From Carpediemonas membranifera (taxonomy: Eukaryota > Fornicata), in the NCBI GenBank assembly GCA_019828565.1, contig JAHDYR010000036.1, forward strand, positions 62,001 to 126,000: DNA of 64,000 nt, read 5' to 3'. Under the pieces are notes generated by a model. The model was not told the DNA's origin, ran no database searches, and saw nothing but the letters and a program-made list of their open reading frames with translations. Numbering within the stretch: position 1 is the first letter of the stretch; each line of letters opens with the position of its first letter. Made by a program: the position numbers and the translations under genes. Shown piece after piece: positions 1 to 10,426 of this stretch.

Positions 1-2254
1 CTAGTTTCCTGAAATCAGGGTCCTCGGACCTCTGCGAGTGGGCTGGCAGGCTGGCGACGTCCAGGGCGATGCGGTGGAGCTCCTTGACAAGCTTTGCCTG
101 GTGCACGACGTCGTCACGGACAGCAGCGACGCCCGGGATCCCCCTGAGATACTCCTCGAGGATGACGCCGAACCTCTCTTCTGTGGCGGGGGCATGGAGT
201 TCGGCTTTGACGTGCCAGAAGAACGAGTGCCCAATTGAAAGGGTGTTCCTCAGTGATCGGCAGAGCAGGAAGCGGGCCAGCGCAGAGTCGTGGTAGGGCT
301 CGAACTTCAACGCCTGCGTCATCTGGAGCACAAAATGTACCAGCCACCGGTCGTCTAGCTCGCTGAGCCGCTCTAGAGCGAACTTGCGGACCTCTCTGTC
401 GCTGTGTTCGACGTCTAGCAGCTCCAGTGCCCTCAGAGGGTCAAGCTTCCACGTCTTGGTCATCTTTCGGGCCTCAGCGACAGCATATCTGTTGCCCCAG
501 TTGACTGAGCGAAGGAAGGCCGACAGCGCGCCATGCTCATGCCGGGCCAAGTAGTAGCGGCTACGCCACAATAGGGCGTTGTCATCACTTGAGTTGTCAT
601 GCAGTGCGGTCCGTGATAAAATCTCACGGATACGGCGGCGGTCGGCCTCTGGAAGGGGGTCTGGGCTTCTTTCGTGTGTCTTGCGCTTGAGTGGGTCGCT
701 CTTGGAGAGATCCGGGGCGGCATGGACGAACACGGGGCTCTGTCGGGCAGGGAAGAGAAGGGTTGCCACCTGCGGGGCTGGGCTCGTGCGGTTGGCGAGC
801 GTGGTAGCCATGGGCGACCCCGCTTCGCCCAGCCACAGCGGCACGTGAACGGAGCCCTCCTGGAGCACGCCCTCGACTGTGGCCACTGTGACGGTGCAGT
901 TTCCCAGGGGCAGCGGTCTCATGAGGCGTCTCCGAGCGAATGGAAGGGGGCCAGTAGCAGCCACCGGGGCAGGCTTGGAGGGGATGTCCGCGAGCGGTTG
1001 TACCCACACTGTGAAGACGAGCCTCGCGTCGGCCGGGATATGTGAGATGGGGAGCGACGGGCCAAAGAACTCGGGCCAGCCAACAGGGGCCAGCTCAATA
1101 CACGAGCCTTCCTTGCCGTAGGGGTCAGGTCTGGCAGGGGCGGGCAGTGGGACAAAGACGGGGACGGAGGAGGACGTGGCGACGGGGCAGAGGGCCTTGG
1201 AGCCGAAGACAAGCTGGACAGAGACGTGTGCCATACCCACCTGGTAGCGGCCGCACTGCTCTGCAGCTGTAACGAGCACCCGACTTGAGATGAGCTCGAC
1301 GATAGGGGCAAGGACGGCGTGGAGCTCGGGTTGGGCGGCCGGGGAGATGATGAGGGGTGCGATAGACGGCACCCGTAACCTTATTGCGTCCTCCACGGAC
1401 CTTGACACGATGGAGTTGCTCGGGCGATTGGGCATGATCGTAAAGAGCCTCGACACTTCCCGTTCGATGGCAAGCGCCTTGTTCTTGTCTGAATCCCCAA
1501 TAATAGCGTTGCTGAAGAGCCCTGACGCCTCCTCCCGCGGGATCAGTGTGAGACAGGGGTTCAAGTTGTCCCGGCGGGCCCTGGCGACGCACTCGTAAGA
1601 GCCAATGGCGTAGTTGCCGATGAGATACTCTGCATACCCCGTCTCCTTCAGTATGTAGTCGTCTGGATCAGTGGAGAGGCCGTCACGCGTCAACATATCG
1701 ACAAGCGTTGACTGGTGATCCCGGAAGAGCTGGGCGAGCGCCTCCTTGATCGTGTGGGACGGGTTGACTCGGGCTTTCTTTCTAAACCGGGCGGGGAGAC
1801 TGGGAGGCACCACGAAATCACAAAAGAATGGTGTAGTGTTGAGATCGGATTGATCGTCCAGCCAGAGCACGCGCTGGTACTTCGCCAGTCGCGTCCTCAG
1901 CGCTTCGAAAGCCCGTTTGGCTGACATAAACTCCTTGGTATCCCGTACAGCCGGCGAGATGCCCAGTAGCTGGTCGATCTCGTCCATGATGGCGGGATTC
2001 GGGTCAGAGGGGAAAACAGTGCTGCTGACGCGGCGAGGCATTCCTGGTCTTCGTTTGATTACTGGAGTTGATGGTGCGGAAAACTGGATCATTGAATCAT
2101 GGGATGCGTTGCCTTGTTGTCGTTGCAGCAGAGGATTCTGCGTAACATCGCAAATGTCGAGATCCGTTGGACTTTGCCCATTTTGAAGAACGAATGGTTC
2201 ATCCGCACCACATTCTGGACTGAAGAATGTGCAAATGGCCTTAGATCTGGCCAT
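1..2254 (-). CDS. Phosphatidylinositol 3-kinase catalytic subunit, class I-like (3' part beyond window)
   Basis: A frame on the minus strand is open from an ATG at 2254 to the window edge, giving 751 residues without a stop. Residues about 190-260 look like a PI3K Ras-binding domain, with the run YILKETGYAEYLIG typical of that fold. A C2-like region follows around 400-480. The C-terminal part matches the helical PIK domain, with LARFLLCRSLRN and then IGHSFFWHVKAELH, the usual signature just before the kinase domain. The kinase lobe would lie to the left of base 1. By family it phosphorylates phosphatidylinositols at membranes. It is divergent from SMC5, with about 270 bases between the starts. 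The class I assignment rests on the RBD-C2-helical order; class II is possible because the N-terminus is long and low in complexity. Recognition as a PI3K is firm. Confidence 0.85.
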   Translation of the reverse strand, partial: MARSKAICTFFSPECGADEPFVLQNGQSPTDLDICDVTQNPLLQRQQGNASHDSMIQFSAPSTPVIKRRPGMPRRVSSTVFPSDPNPAIMDEIDQLLGISPAVRDTKEFMSAKRAFEALRTRLAKYQRVLWLDDQSDLNTTPFFCDFVVPPSLPARFRKKARVNPSHTIKEALAQLFRDHQSTLVDMLTRDGLSTDPDDYILKETGYAEYLIGNYAIGSYECVARARRDNLNPCLTLIPREEASGLFSNAIIGDSDKNKALAIEREVSRLFTIMPNRPSNSIVSRSVEDAIRLRVPSIAPLIISPAAQPELHAVLAPIVELISSRVLVTAAEQCGRYQVGMAHVSVQLVFGSKALCPVATSSSVPVFVPLPAPARPDPYGKEGSCIELAPVGWPEFFGPSLPISHIPADARLVFTVWVQPLADIPSKPAPVAATGPLPFARRRLMRPLPLGNCTVTVATVEGVLQEGSVHVPLWLGEAGSPMATTLANRTSPAPQVATLLFPARQSPVFVHAAPDLSKSDPLKRKTHERSPDPLPEADRRRIREILSRTALHDNSSDDNALLWRSRYYLARHEHGALSAFLRSVNWGNRYAVAEARKMTKTWKLDPLRALELLDVEHSDREVRKFALERLSELDDRWLVHFVLQMTQALKFEPYHDSALARFLLCRSLRNTLSIGHSFFWHVKAELHAPATEERFGVILEEYLRGIPGVAAVRDDVVHQAKLVKELHRIALDVASLPAHSQRSEDPDFRKL

Positions 2255-2522
2255 CCTCGGAGTGACCGCACTTGCGCAACTTAACGCAATTTCTGACCTT
2301 AAAGTGCGAAATAAACGTACGGGGCTTGCGAACCTCTTTCGACACTAATCTACCCTCATTCTCTGTAACCCTTTACAGGGCTGCGCGTTCGATTCCCTTG
2401 TGCCCGAGATGCCTCGAGTGGCAGTGTCGCTGGGTCGATGACTGCACCTCAGTTCCAGCCCCAGCCCCAGTCGCCGGAATGCTGGTCGCTTGACTCATTT
2501 ACGTTGATATGTGCGGTCATGA

Positions 2523-5500
2523 ATGTTGATGGCGCGAGGAAGCGATCAAGCAATGCTCTTGGAAGAAGAAGAAGACTCTGAATGGAGCGAAAGCGAACAT
2601 GAGAAGGTCAATTACGCAACTCCACAGCGCAGAACGCTGGATCCATTGCTTCTTACTGCCACTTTGGCCACCCCGCACACCTACTGCGAGCTTGACGTCG
2701 TTGATCCCATTTGGATGGCTCCAGAGATGGAAAGCACTTCCCAATACACCTGGCGGAAGGGTCATATTTGCCGTATCATCCTCCGCGACTTCCTTGGCGT
2801 CGAGCACGGCAACATCAGCCTTATACCCGGCGTCAACATCCTCCAGGGTCCAAACGGCCTCGGTAAGTCATCCTTTCTCAAGGCTATTGCATTTTCCTGT
2901 ATGCCAGTCACCAAGCGGGCCGTGAAACTGCCGAAAGAGCTAGCCCAGTTCGATGTGAAGCTCTTCATCCGGAAGGCCGCGGATGTGAAGCGTGCCACTG
3001 TGTCAGTCGAACTTGTGGCCAAGGACTGTGTCTCAAGCCAGCCCCCAGTGGTCACGGTGACCCGCACTGTGACAAAGCAGGGCAGGTCGACGTTCAAGCT
3101 CAACAACAGGACGATCCGTCCGGCAGACCTGGACGAGGCGCTGCTGCAGATGGATGTAGACCTTGCCTCGCCGCTGCAGTACGTGTTCCAGGAGAATGCC
3201 CAAGCCAGCGCGACCCTGACGATCCGACACCGTCTCTCACTTGTCCTGCAGGCGTTGGTAGGAGGGAGGGAGCTCTCTGACATGAAGGTCGACATCGAGC
3301 GGCAGACTGCTAACCGCGCCAAGCTCTCTCAGGACACAACAGCGCTGGAGCAGGAGTACAAGTCCAAGAGCGAGGAGCTGGCTGTGCTGCAGTCCCAGTA
3401 CAGCAGGGCCTGTGAGTTCGCCGCAATGAGCACCGAGCTGAAGGAGCTCCGCACGCTGCTGCACTGGCGTCGGTTCGAGGTGGCCCACAACGACTATCGC
3501 TCACTGACCCGAGAGAACGCCGACACCACCACGGCCCGGGACCACGCCGCAGCTGACCTGGAGGACGCCCAGCAGGCCCGTGACGAGGCTGCCATCGCTC
3601 TCCGTGACGCCCAGGCCGAGGCCCAGCGTGTCTCGGCGCTCATGGGAGAGCAGGTGCGGGCGATGCGGGGTGCTAGGGGCGAGCTACAGTCGATCGAGTC
3701 TGCCCTGCGTCGGTACGACGATGAAGTGGCGGAGGGGGTTAACCTTGGTCGGTCGACCGAGGGGCTGGAGAGCGTTGAGGCCATCGAGGAGAAGGTCATC
3801 GCGCTCGCTAAGGAGGCAAAGCGGATACAGAAGACACTGGAGGTCCAGAAGGACAAGAAACGGGAGCTGGACGAGGGTCTCGTGGCCGCCATGGAGGAGC
3901 ACCGCCAGGCCGAGGAAGAGGCCGCCGAGCTCAGGCGGAAGGCGACGCAGCTGCATCAGAGTGTGCAGAGGGCCTACGCCAGCCAGCTCATTCACGCCAG
4001 GGCCGCCTTCAACACGGCGTTCCCCGATGCCGCTGAGGCCACTATCGTCAGCATTCTCAAGGGAGACAAGCTCACGCTGGGCCCGGCAGATGATCAGCAG
4101 GTTTTTCCGCCGCTTCCCTTCGTCATGCGCCCCGACAAGGCAATGCTCGAGCGTGTATCGTTAGCACAGGGCGTCGTAGTCAGCATCCTCAAGGAGATGG
4201 TGAAGAACATGCGAAACACGGTGATCTGCAGCAGTAGCAGCGCCATGATGAAGGTTGTACAGGAAGCTGGTGATACACTCCAGATATGGTGTGCCCCAGC
4301 AAACCACAGGTCGACCGCCTCGTACACACAGCCCCACTGTCCCACGCTGAGCGAGGACGCCCGGAGCCGGGGGGTGCTGTGTTCCGTCCTTGACCTGGTC
4401 GACACGGATCCGACCGTGTTGCCCAGGATCCACAAGCACGTCATGGTTGGCCTTAAGTGGCATGCCGTCGCCATCATAGGCCCTGACGCAGACCCCCATG
4501 ACGTCTTTGGTCTACCGGCCCAAGAGATCAGCCAGTACCGACTGCCCGACGAGGACGGACCCGACGGCACTATCCTGCGGGTAACCACCGCCATCCAGGT
4601 CAACCCGGAGAGCAACTCCGTCTCGCTGCTGAGCATGAAGCGGCTGCGGACAGTGAGAGGCTCTGGTGTCTCGGCCATCCCGGTCGCCGTGAGCTCGGAG
4701 GCGAGAATCCTACCGGCCGATGGTGGGGCGAAGGATCCCAAGACACTCAGAAGAGAAGCAGGAAACCTCCAGGCCCATGCTAGAGCTGTTGACGGCAAGG
4801 TGAACGATCTCGACTACGAAGTGAAGCGGTGCCAGGGGTCTATCGCCAAGTGGGTGCGGTCTGCTGACAGAGAGCGAGACAGGGCGATGGGGAGAAGCAT
4901 GGAGCAGATGAACGAGGAAAGGAACGAGCTCACCGCCAAACTCAGGCGGATCAAGCACAGCAACCGGAGCGACCCAAAGAAACTGGCAGATCAGATCGCC
5001 GCGGCGCTGTCCCACGCCCAGGGTCTGCGGAAGGATGCCTCGAAAGCCCTGGCGAAGGTCTGTGAGGCCGCGGACCGTCTCCTGGAGCTCGAGGACGAGC
5101 ATCGCCGTTTGCCCGACCCAGTTGCGGCCAGAGACACCCTCGGCCGGGCGGAAGTGCTGCTGGAGACGGCGGGGGCGCGGTTCCGGGAGGCAGAGGAGGC
5201 ATTGGGCGGGGTGGCCATTGAGTTGGGCATGAAGGAGCGCGACTACCAGCGATTGAAGCAGACCGCCCTCGATGGCACCCGTCTGGACGTCGAACAGGGC
5301 CTGGCTCTCTGCGCCACGTCTCCACTCACAGTCGAACAGGTTCAGACGAAGATCCACAGCCTCAACACCGTCGTCCGCATGCGGCAGGATCAACTCGGAT
5401 CCGTTGACGCCGACGAGCTCGAGGAGAAAGTCAGGATGCTTGAGGCGGAGACGTCTGCCATCCAGGTGCGGCTGGCCAACATGATGAAGAGAAATGCGTC

Positions 5501-6101
5501 CATCTGTCGTGATGTGCTCAATCTAATGGTGCAGTTTAACGACAAGTTCTCGACGACGATATATGCCGCGCAGGAGGAGTTCCAGACCTCGCTGAGGGCG
5601 TGTGACTATGACGGCTCCATTGAACTAGTGGCGAACCCGACGACTGGTCTGGGGGAGTCGATCGCCAAGCTGAGCGAGGCCATCCCAGATGCTACCGACA
5701 ACGACAGCGATGAATGGGCGAAGGACCTCGTGCTACCGGACGCCACCCAGTGGGGTTTGAAGCTTAACTTCAACAATAGACAGGAGTGTAGCATGGGTAA
5801 GAGTTTGAACTCATCCATTCCTGAGAACAACAGGAGCGGAGGTGAGACGTCGCTGATCTCACTGGCATTCGTCGCGTGTCTGCGGTCGATCACGAGCTTC
5901 CCATTCCGCGTTGTTGACGAGATCAACCAGGGGATGGACGACGTCAACGAGAGGCACGCCCATGGGATCATATGCCGGTTGGGAAACAACGTCCAGTTCA
6001 TCCTTGCGACACCTAAGCTGCCCAATAGTCTCGAGTACAACGGTGGCGACGAGAAGCTTGTACAGATCATCCAGTTGGAAGACCAGGTCGGGTTTGACTG
6101 A
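2523..6101 (+). CDS. SMC5: SMC5 structural-maintenance-of-chromosomes protein
   Basis: 1192 residues with the SMC layout. The Walker A motif GPNGLGKS is at about 109-116. Two long coiled-coil arms (about 250-470 and 740-1000) surround a hinge-like globular region (about 490-720). Near the C-terminus come the ABC signature SGGETSL (about 1105) and Walker B, with FRVVDEINQGMD at about 1127-1138. The VDEINQGMD string is characteristic of SMC5 rather than SMC1-4 or Rad50. SMC5 pairs with SMC6 in the nucleus to handle recombination intermediates and stalled forks. The first two in-frame ATGs are two codons apart, so the start is certain only to within a few residues, and the acidic N-terminal 70 residues are not conserved in the family. 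No break is seen. Confidence 0.9.
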   Translation: MLMARGSDQAMLLEEEEDSEWSESEHEKVNYATPQRRTLDPLLLTATLATPHTYCELDVVDPIWMAPEMESTSQYTWRKGHICRIILRDFLGVEHGNISLIPGVNILQGPNGLGKSSFLKAIAFSCMPVTKRAVKLPKELAQFDVKLFIRKAADVKRATVSVELVAKDCVSSQPPVVTVTRTVTKQGRSTFKLNNRTIRPADLDEALLQMDVDLASPLQYVFQENAQASATLTIRHRLSLVLQALVGGRELSDMKVDIERQTANRAKLSQDTTALEQEYKSKSEELAVLQSQYSRACEFAAMSTELKELRTLLHWRRFEVAHNDYRSLTRENADTTTARDHAAADLEDAQQARDEAAIALRDAQAEAQRVSALMGEQVRAMRGARGELQSIESALRRYDDEVAEGVNLGRSTEGLESVEAIEEKVIALAKEAKRIQKTLEVQKDKKRELDEGLVAAMEEHRQAEEEAAELRRKATQLHQSVQRAYASQLIHARAAFNTAFPDAAEATIVSILKGDKLTLGPADDQQVFPPLPFVMRPDKAMLERVSLAQGVVVSILKEMVKNMRNTVICSSSSAMMKVVQEAGDTLQIWCAPANHRSTASYTQPHCPTLSEDARSRGVLCSVLDLVDTDPTVLPRIHKHVMVGLKWHAVAIIGPDADPHDVFGLPAQEISQYRLPDEDGPDGTILRVTTAIQVNPESNSVSLLSMKRLRTVRGSGVSAIPVAVSSEARILPADGGAKDPKTLRREAGNLQAHARAVDGKVNDLDYEVKRCQGSIAKWVRSADRERDRAMGRSMEQMNEERNELTAKLRRIKHSNRSDPKKLADQIAAALSHAQGLRKDASKALAKVCEAADRLLELEDEHRRLPDPVAARDTLGRAEVLLETAGARFREAEEALGGVAIELGMKERDYQRLKQTALDGTRLDVEQGLALCATSPLTVEQVQTKIHSLNTVVRMRQDQLGSVDADELEEKVRMLEAETSAIQVRLANMMKRNASICRDVLNLMVQFNDKFSTTIYAAQEEFQTSLRACDYDGSIELVANPTTGLGESIAKLSEAIPDATDNDSDEWAKDLVLPDATQWGLKLNFNNRQECSMGKSLNSSIPENNRSGGETSLISLAFVACLRSITSFPFRVVDEINQGMDDVNERHAHGIICRLGNNVQFILATPKLPNSLEYNGGDEKLVQIIQLEDQVGFD

Positions 6102-6724
6102 GGCGGCAAGTTAATAACTCGAATATCTAAAAAGCGATTATCAGACAGGTCTTGGCAGTCGGTCTTGATGCTTAAGAGATCTGATCATGGCCACCCGGCA
6201 ACCTCTGATGGCGAAGGCTGCGTGTCAACTGAACTGGCCTCAGAAAAAACCAACCGTGTTCTCTGACATGTCATGGACCAAGTTGGCCCATGTGTTTGCT
6301 CTGGAGTCGGGTCTTGCAAGAGCAGTCATCTTGACATTTTTCTCGACTGGCGGGAGACAGTGGGTCTTGAGGGACGTGGATTGGGTGTCGAGAGGATCAA
6401 CCCAATCCGCTCACGTCGATTATAATAATAAACAGCACTATTTTAGTGATGGGGCAGTCAAAGGCCCCCTGGATTTTATGCGGCGACCTTCAAGGTACTA
6501 TGTGGCAAGCACCACTGCCATACGTCGGACACGACGACAGGGTGTCCTGATGATTGGTCCTATAAAGTGACACACGGTAAATGTTCATAAACTGCTGAGA
6601 CCAGTGGTGCCATGAATGTGACTCAACCCAGCCTGGATATGGCCACAACGACACAATACATGAATATATGCATGTAACATTGTATTTACAGCTGCCTGAT
6701 ATATGTCTGCAAGGAGAAATACCC
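6102..6724. other. Intergenic stretch, no supported gene
   Basis: About 620 bases between two convergent genes, lower in GC than the neighbours and including a TTATAATAATAAA patch near 6420. A 127-codon open frame on the plus strand (6187-6570) has no recognisable domain and composition unlike the flanking genes. I see no tRNA, no repeat and no intron signal. It probably holds the two 3' UTRs. Confidence 0.4.
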
Positions 6725-7669
6725 TCACACCGTATCCGTTGGGTAGCCTTGGTTTGCCCGGCGAATGGCGCGCTTCTCGGGCAAGTGGCTGGTGAATAAT
6801 ACGAACAATATGTACATGACGAATATGATGGCCATGATAGCAAGCTGTCCAACAAACATGTGTGATGAAACCCCAAAGAGCAGACTCATGGAGGATTGGA
6901 AAAGCTCGGTGCCGGTGGCCTTCTGAACAACGAAGGAGAAGAGGTATAGGGCCATGACGACGCTGCGGGCGACGTATGGCGTGAATAGTGAGAAGAGGAG
7001 AACAACGTAGAGGACAGCAATACGACGCTCACGGGCGACGAAGGCCAAGGAGAAGACGAACGCCAGGCATATCAGTTGGCCAACGAAGAACACGACCTGC
7101 TCGGTGACCCTGAACATGGAGGCCCACGTGACAATGTCGGCGAACCGAGTCGAGCTGATCCAATTCAACATATCGGGCACCTCACGGCTCCCAATGTTCA
7201 CAACTCCAACAAGCGCAATAACAACCCACTCCCAGGCGAAGTGCACGAATCGAGGTACCCGTGCCCATCGTGCTGACCGGAGCCTTGTGCGTGCGTTGCC
7301 AGACCGAAGGGCGTTGACGAGCATCATCAGACGTACTCCGGTCAAAAGGCCGGACATTAGCTGGGAGTAGCTAAAGGCGGTGGCGAAGGCCATGAAGGGG
7401 AGCCAGGCGTTGATGAAGGCCGGCGTGAACCACGAGGAGTCCACCTTGGAGGCAACGAAGCGGAGAACGTCGTTGGTGGAGATAAGGAGGAGAGCGATGA
7501 GTTCTAGTACTAAGTAGATCCAGTATCGAGCGAAAACGAAGCGCATCTTCACTGCTCTTGGCATAAGAAGCCAAATGATGCAGTACACTAGAATAAGAAC
7601 GATTCCAACACAGTTAGAGCCTGCAGTGACCAGTGGATGATTCAGAAACTCAGAAACCTCGGATAACAT
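6725..7669 (-). CDS. Seven-helix membrane protein, family not identified
   Basis: 314 residues starting at an ATG. About seven hydrophobic segments are visible, roughly at residues 18-36, 47-66, 88-112, 147-163, 190-212, 218-240 and 272-292. There is a short N-terminal tail without a signal peptide and a basic C-terminal tail (EKRAIRRANQGY). The helix count and size resemble seven-TM families such as THH1/TOM1/TOM3 or small receptor-like proteins, but no diagnostic motif decides between them. A basic loop (ARTRLRSARWARV) sits between helices 3 and 4, which would place it in the cytosol. Function unknown. It converges on SMC5 and is divergent from the first PP1 gene. Confidence 0.7.
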   Translation of the reverse strand: MLSEVSEFLNHPLVTAGSNCVGIVLILVYCIIWLLMPRAVKMRFVFARYWIYLVLELIALLLISTNDVLRFVASKVDSSWFTPAFINAWLPFMAFATAFSYSQLMSGLLTGVRLMMLVNALRSGNARTRLRSARWARVPRFVHFAWEWVVIALVGVVNIGSREVPDMLNWISSTRFADIVTWASMFRVTEQVVFFVGQLICLAFVFSLAFVARERRIAVLYVVLLFSLFTPYVARSVVMALYLFSFVVQKATGTELFQSSMSLLFGVSSHMFVGQLAIMAIIFVMYILFVLFTSHLPEKRAIRRANQGYPTDTV

Positions 7670-8110
7670 CGCAATTCAGGTTTGGAGCTCTCTTTTGGGT
7701 GTTCAGAGTTTTGCTGCAAGCATGAATGAATCATAAAGGTCAGCCGACCAGCGGCCACCGAGAAGTGGAGGCTAAGTGGCTAGTCTGTCGCGCTATGCTA
7801 TGCCGCTATTGCTGCATGGGGCGCGGTGGTCGTGCTAGATCACCTTTTTTACCTTACCTCACAGGTACGACACCCCCCTCATGGAGCCTTCGGTTTGCGC
7901 CAAAAACAATGAGCGGAAATGCTTCGGCATCCCTGCCTTCGCTGCCCTTGCCTTATTTCTGGGAGTGGTAGAGATTTCGGTCAAACTCTCGGCTGTCTCA
8001 GGGTCGCAGAGCGGCGTCGTCCGGGTGGTTTGGGCGCCTGGTATCCCCTTCGTTGCCTGATCTCAGCAACAAATTTTTTTTTGAAAAACTGCTGTAACAC
8101 CGACGACGGC
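7670..8110. other. Divergent intergenic region upstream of the first PP1 gene
   Basis: About 440 bases between the divergent seven-helix gene and PP1. It contains a T-rich run (8068-8077) about 35 bases before the PP1 ATG. An open frame continuous with PP1 runs upstream to 7919, but the PP1 family starts at the ATG at 8111, so that extension is taken as 5' UTR. No shared sequence with the region upstream of the second PP1 copy is seen. Confidence 0.4.
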
Positions 8111-9102
8111 ATGTCTGAGCTGAACGTGGACACGATCCTCGAACGGTTGCTTCGAATCCGTGGGAAACCGAATTCGTTCCCTACGATCAACGAATCGGAG
8201 CTCAGGACTCTTATTCTTCGTGCTCGCGACATTTTCATGCAACAACCGATTCTGCTTGAGCTTGAGGCCCCAATCAAGATCTGTGGCGATATTCACGGGC
8301 AATACTATGACTTGTTGCGTCTTTTTGAATATGGAGGCTTTCCGCCCGAGGCAAACTACCTGTTCCTCGGAGATTACGTCGACCGTGGCAAGCAGAGCCT
8401 CGAGTGCATCATCCTCCTACTCTGCTACAAGGTCAAATACCCAGAGAATTTCTTTATGCTGCGAGGCAACCACGAGTGTGCGTCGATCAATCGTATTTAC
8501 GGCTTTTACGAGGAGACCAAGCGCCGCTTCTCAGTCCGCACGTGGAAGACGTTCAGCGATGCGTTCAACTGCCTCCCGCTCGCGGCAATCATAGACGAGA
8601 AGATCTTCTGCACCCACGGTGGCCTGTCGCCCGATCTTCACTCGCTTGAGCAGATCAGGCGCACCATGCGCCCCACAGAGGTTCCTGACGCCGGCCTGCT
8701 CTGCGACCTTCTCTGGTCCGACCCCGAGACCGGGATCCGCGGTTGGGCCGAGAATGACCGTGGCGTGTCGTACACATTTGGCGCAGACGTCGTTCAGGAG
8801 TTCCTGGAGGCAAATGAGTTCGATCTCGTCTGCAGAGCCCATCAGGTCGTCGAGGATGGCTACGAGTTCTTCGCACGGCGGCAGCTGGTCACTATCTTCA
8901 GTGCGCCTGCTTATTGGTGTGTTTCATCTTTCCTTTCTTACTTAGTGGCGAGTTCGACAACGCTGGCGCTATGATGTCCATCGACGAGACACTCATGTGC
9001 TCGTTCCAGATCCTCAAGCCCATGGATCGGGCCCCGCAGAGGAACAGCCAGCGGCCCCCGACGCCGCCCCAGGGCAAGAAGGCGCGCAGATCTGTGATGT
9101 GA
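8111..9102 (+). CDS. Serine/threonine protein phosphatase PP1 catalytic subunit, copy A (one 29-nt intron)
   Basis: Two exons, 8111-8916 and 8946-9102, give 320 residues, the usual PP1 length. The 29-base intron 8917-8945 begins GTGTGT and ends TTACTTAG. Removing it restores the family sequence [15 protein letters not shown]; unspliced, the frame reads into a stop at 8974. Metal-binding motifs are GDIHG (D60, H62), GDYVDRG (D88) and RGNHE (N120, H121). The C-terminus ends KARRSVM. PP1 dephosphorylates Ser/Thr sites under the control of targeting subunits. A second copy 2316 bases downstream is identical apart from two bases in the region checked (residues 41 and 43: Ile and Met here, Leu and Ile there). 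The fit to PP1 rather than PP2A is clear from [15 protein letters not shown]. Confidence 0.95.
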
Positions 9103-9219
9103 GCGACCGTGTACATAAACTGTAGCTATTACATTGACCGCATGTATTGCACGGCTAGCATGTAAAGGGATGGGCCAGACTGATGCTGAAACAGACAAAG
9201 TCAAGGTAAAAAGGTAAAT

Positions 9220-10131
9220 TTACTGCCCGAAGCTGATGCCCATGCCAGTGACGTACCCGTTGTCCTTGAAGCTGAGGCCCGCAGACAGACTCAGTGTCGC
9301 CCCGGGTGCGAGCTGGTGGCTGACGCTGGACATCACCTGGCCTTGACTGTTGGCCGAGGCCTTGACGACAGCCTCGGGGAAGCGGCCCTCGTACGCCACA
9401 GTCGAGACCATCTTCTTGTTCGCGATGTTCGCCTCGACTTCGACGGCCGCCGTGAAGCGTTCCGACAGCTGGCGGACGAAACCGGCAGTAACAGTCTTCA
9501 TGCTGTTGACATTGACGCTGACGACCTGGCCCAGGTCCGGCTGGGTAGCAGTCGCGGGCTTTTTGTCTTGCTTGGTGTACTTGGCGATCAGCTCGCTGGC
9601 AGGCTTCGCGGGGAAGGAAACACGGCCACCCGCGCTTCCGATCGTCATCTTCCGGGCCACAACATGCAGGACCTCTCCACCGATGGCGATGTTGTCAGTA
9701 ATCGCCTGCGTCATTCCGGCGCCAAAGAATGGCGTGCTGTGGGCCTTCACGGCGACAGTCGTCGTTGGGCCGTATGCCTCCGCCTCCACGCCGTACTGGA
9801 ACGCCCCCTGGGAGGGCATGGCTTGCGCTGTGGCGGAGACCGCGCCGAAGGAACCGACGACGTATCTGGTCTGCATGCTGACATTTCCGCTGGGGTCCAC
9901 GCCGCCCATGAGAGAGAAGTTGTTCTTGGCATACATCGGCTTGAACATGTAGGACGGAGGCGCCTGGCGCTGTCCGAAGCCAATGGAGTGCCCTACTTGA
10001 AAATGAGGCGAAAGAAGCTTGCTAATGTTGCACGAGAAACCATCGCTGACAGGAACATCTATAATGGCACGGAGATCGTGTGTAAGCTCCTCATACTTGC
10101 CAGCGCGCTTCGTAGGCTTGGAAAACTTCAT
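9220..10131 (-). CDS. Tom40-like beta-barrel protein (Porin_3 superfamily)
   Basis: 303 residues from the ATG at 10131. The frame is open a little further upstream, but only with a TTG. No transmembrane helix or signal peptide is present. The whole length shows alternating polar/hydrophobic strands ending in a C-terminal beta-signal-like GYVTGMGISFGQ. The stretch FQVGHSIGFG followed by PPSYMFKPMYA and then a strand with DPSGNVSMQTRY resembles Tom40 rather than VDAC. Tom40 is the protein-import pore of the outer membrane of mitochondria and of reduced mitochondrion-related organelles. It lies antisense between the two PP1 copies. The superfamily call is fairly safe; Tom40 versus VDAC is less so because barrel sequences diverge strongly in metamonads. 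Confidence 0.65.
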   Translation of the reverse strand: MKFSKPTKRAGKYEELTHDLRAIIDVPVSDGFSCNISKLLSPHFQVGHSIGFGQRQAPPSYMFKPMYAKNNFSLMGGVDPSGNVSMQTRYVVGSFGAVSATAQAMPSQGAFQYGVEAEAYGPTTTVAVKAHSTPFFGAGMTQAITDNIAIGGEVLHVVARKMTIGSAGGRVSFPAKPASELIAKYTKQDKKPATATQPDLGQVVSVNVNSMKTVTAGFVRQLSERFTAAVEVEANIANKKMVSTVAYEGRFPEAVVKASANSQGQVMSSVSHQLAPGATLSLSAGLSFKDNGYVTGMGISFGQ

Positions 10132-10426
10132 CGTTGTGGGACCTAAATATGCGGCGCGGTCAATGTTTGTCAAAATGCTTCATGAAGCGCTGCACACACG
10201 CGACGGTCAGTTCATAGTCCTTTACCACTCACTTATTGGCTGGGCTGGGTCTTTCTTTGAATTCGGCCCAGCAGACACTTCGACTCGGAAATTGAGCCAC
10301 AATGTTGATGGTTAGTAACTATAGCACCAAATAACGTTACCGGACTACCAAGAAGGGTGTTGATATCACGTAACTACCTCTCGTTTTTCTCGCACTTTTT
10401 CTCCCTGCAACAAACTGCCACCATCC

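Noticed and set aside
2385-2405. GTTCGATTCCC string resembling a tRNA B box
   Set aside because: The flanking bases do not pair as a T stem and no A box lies at the right distance.
6187-6570. 127-codon ORF on the plus strand
   Set aside because: No domain, composition unlike neighbouring genes, and it lies in AT-richer convergent intergenic DNA.
9316-10146. 276-codon frame antisense to the Tom40-like gene
   Set aside because: Low-complexity reverse translation of the barrel gene; the minus strand carries the family features.
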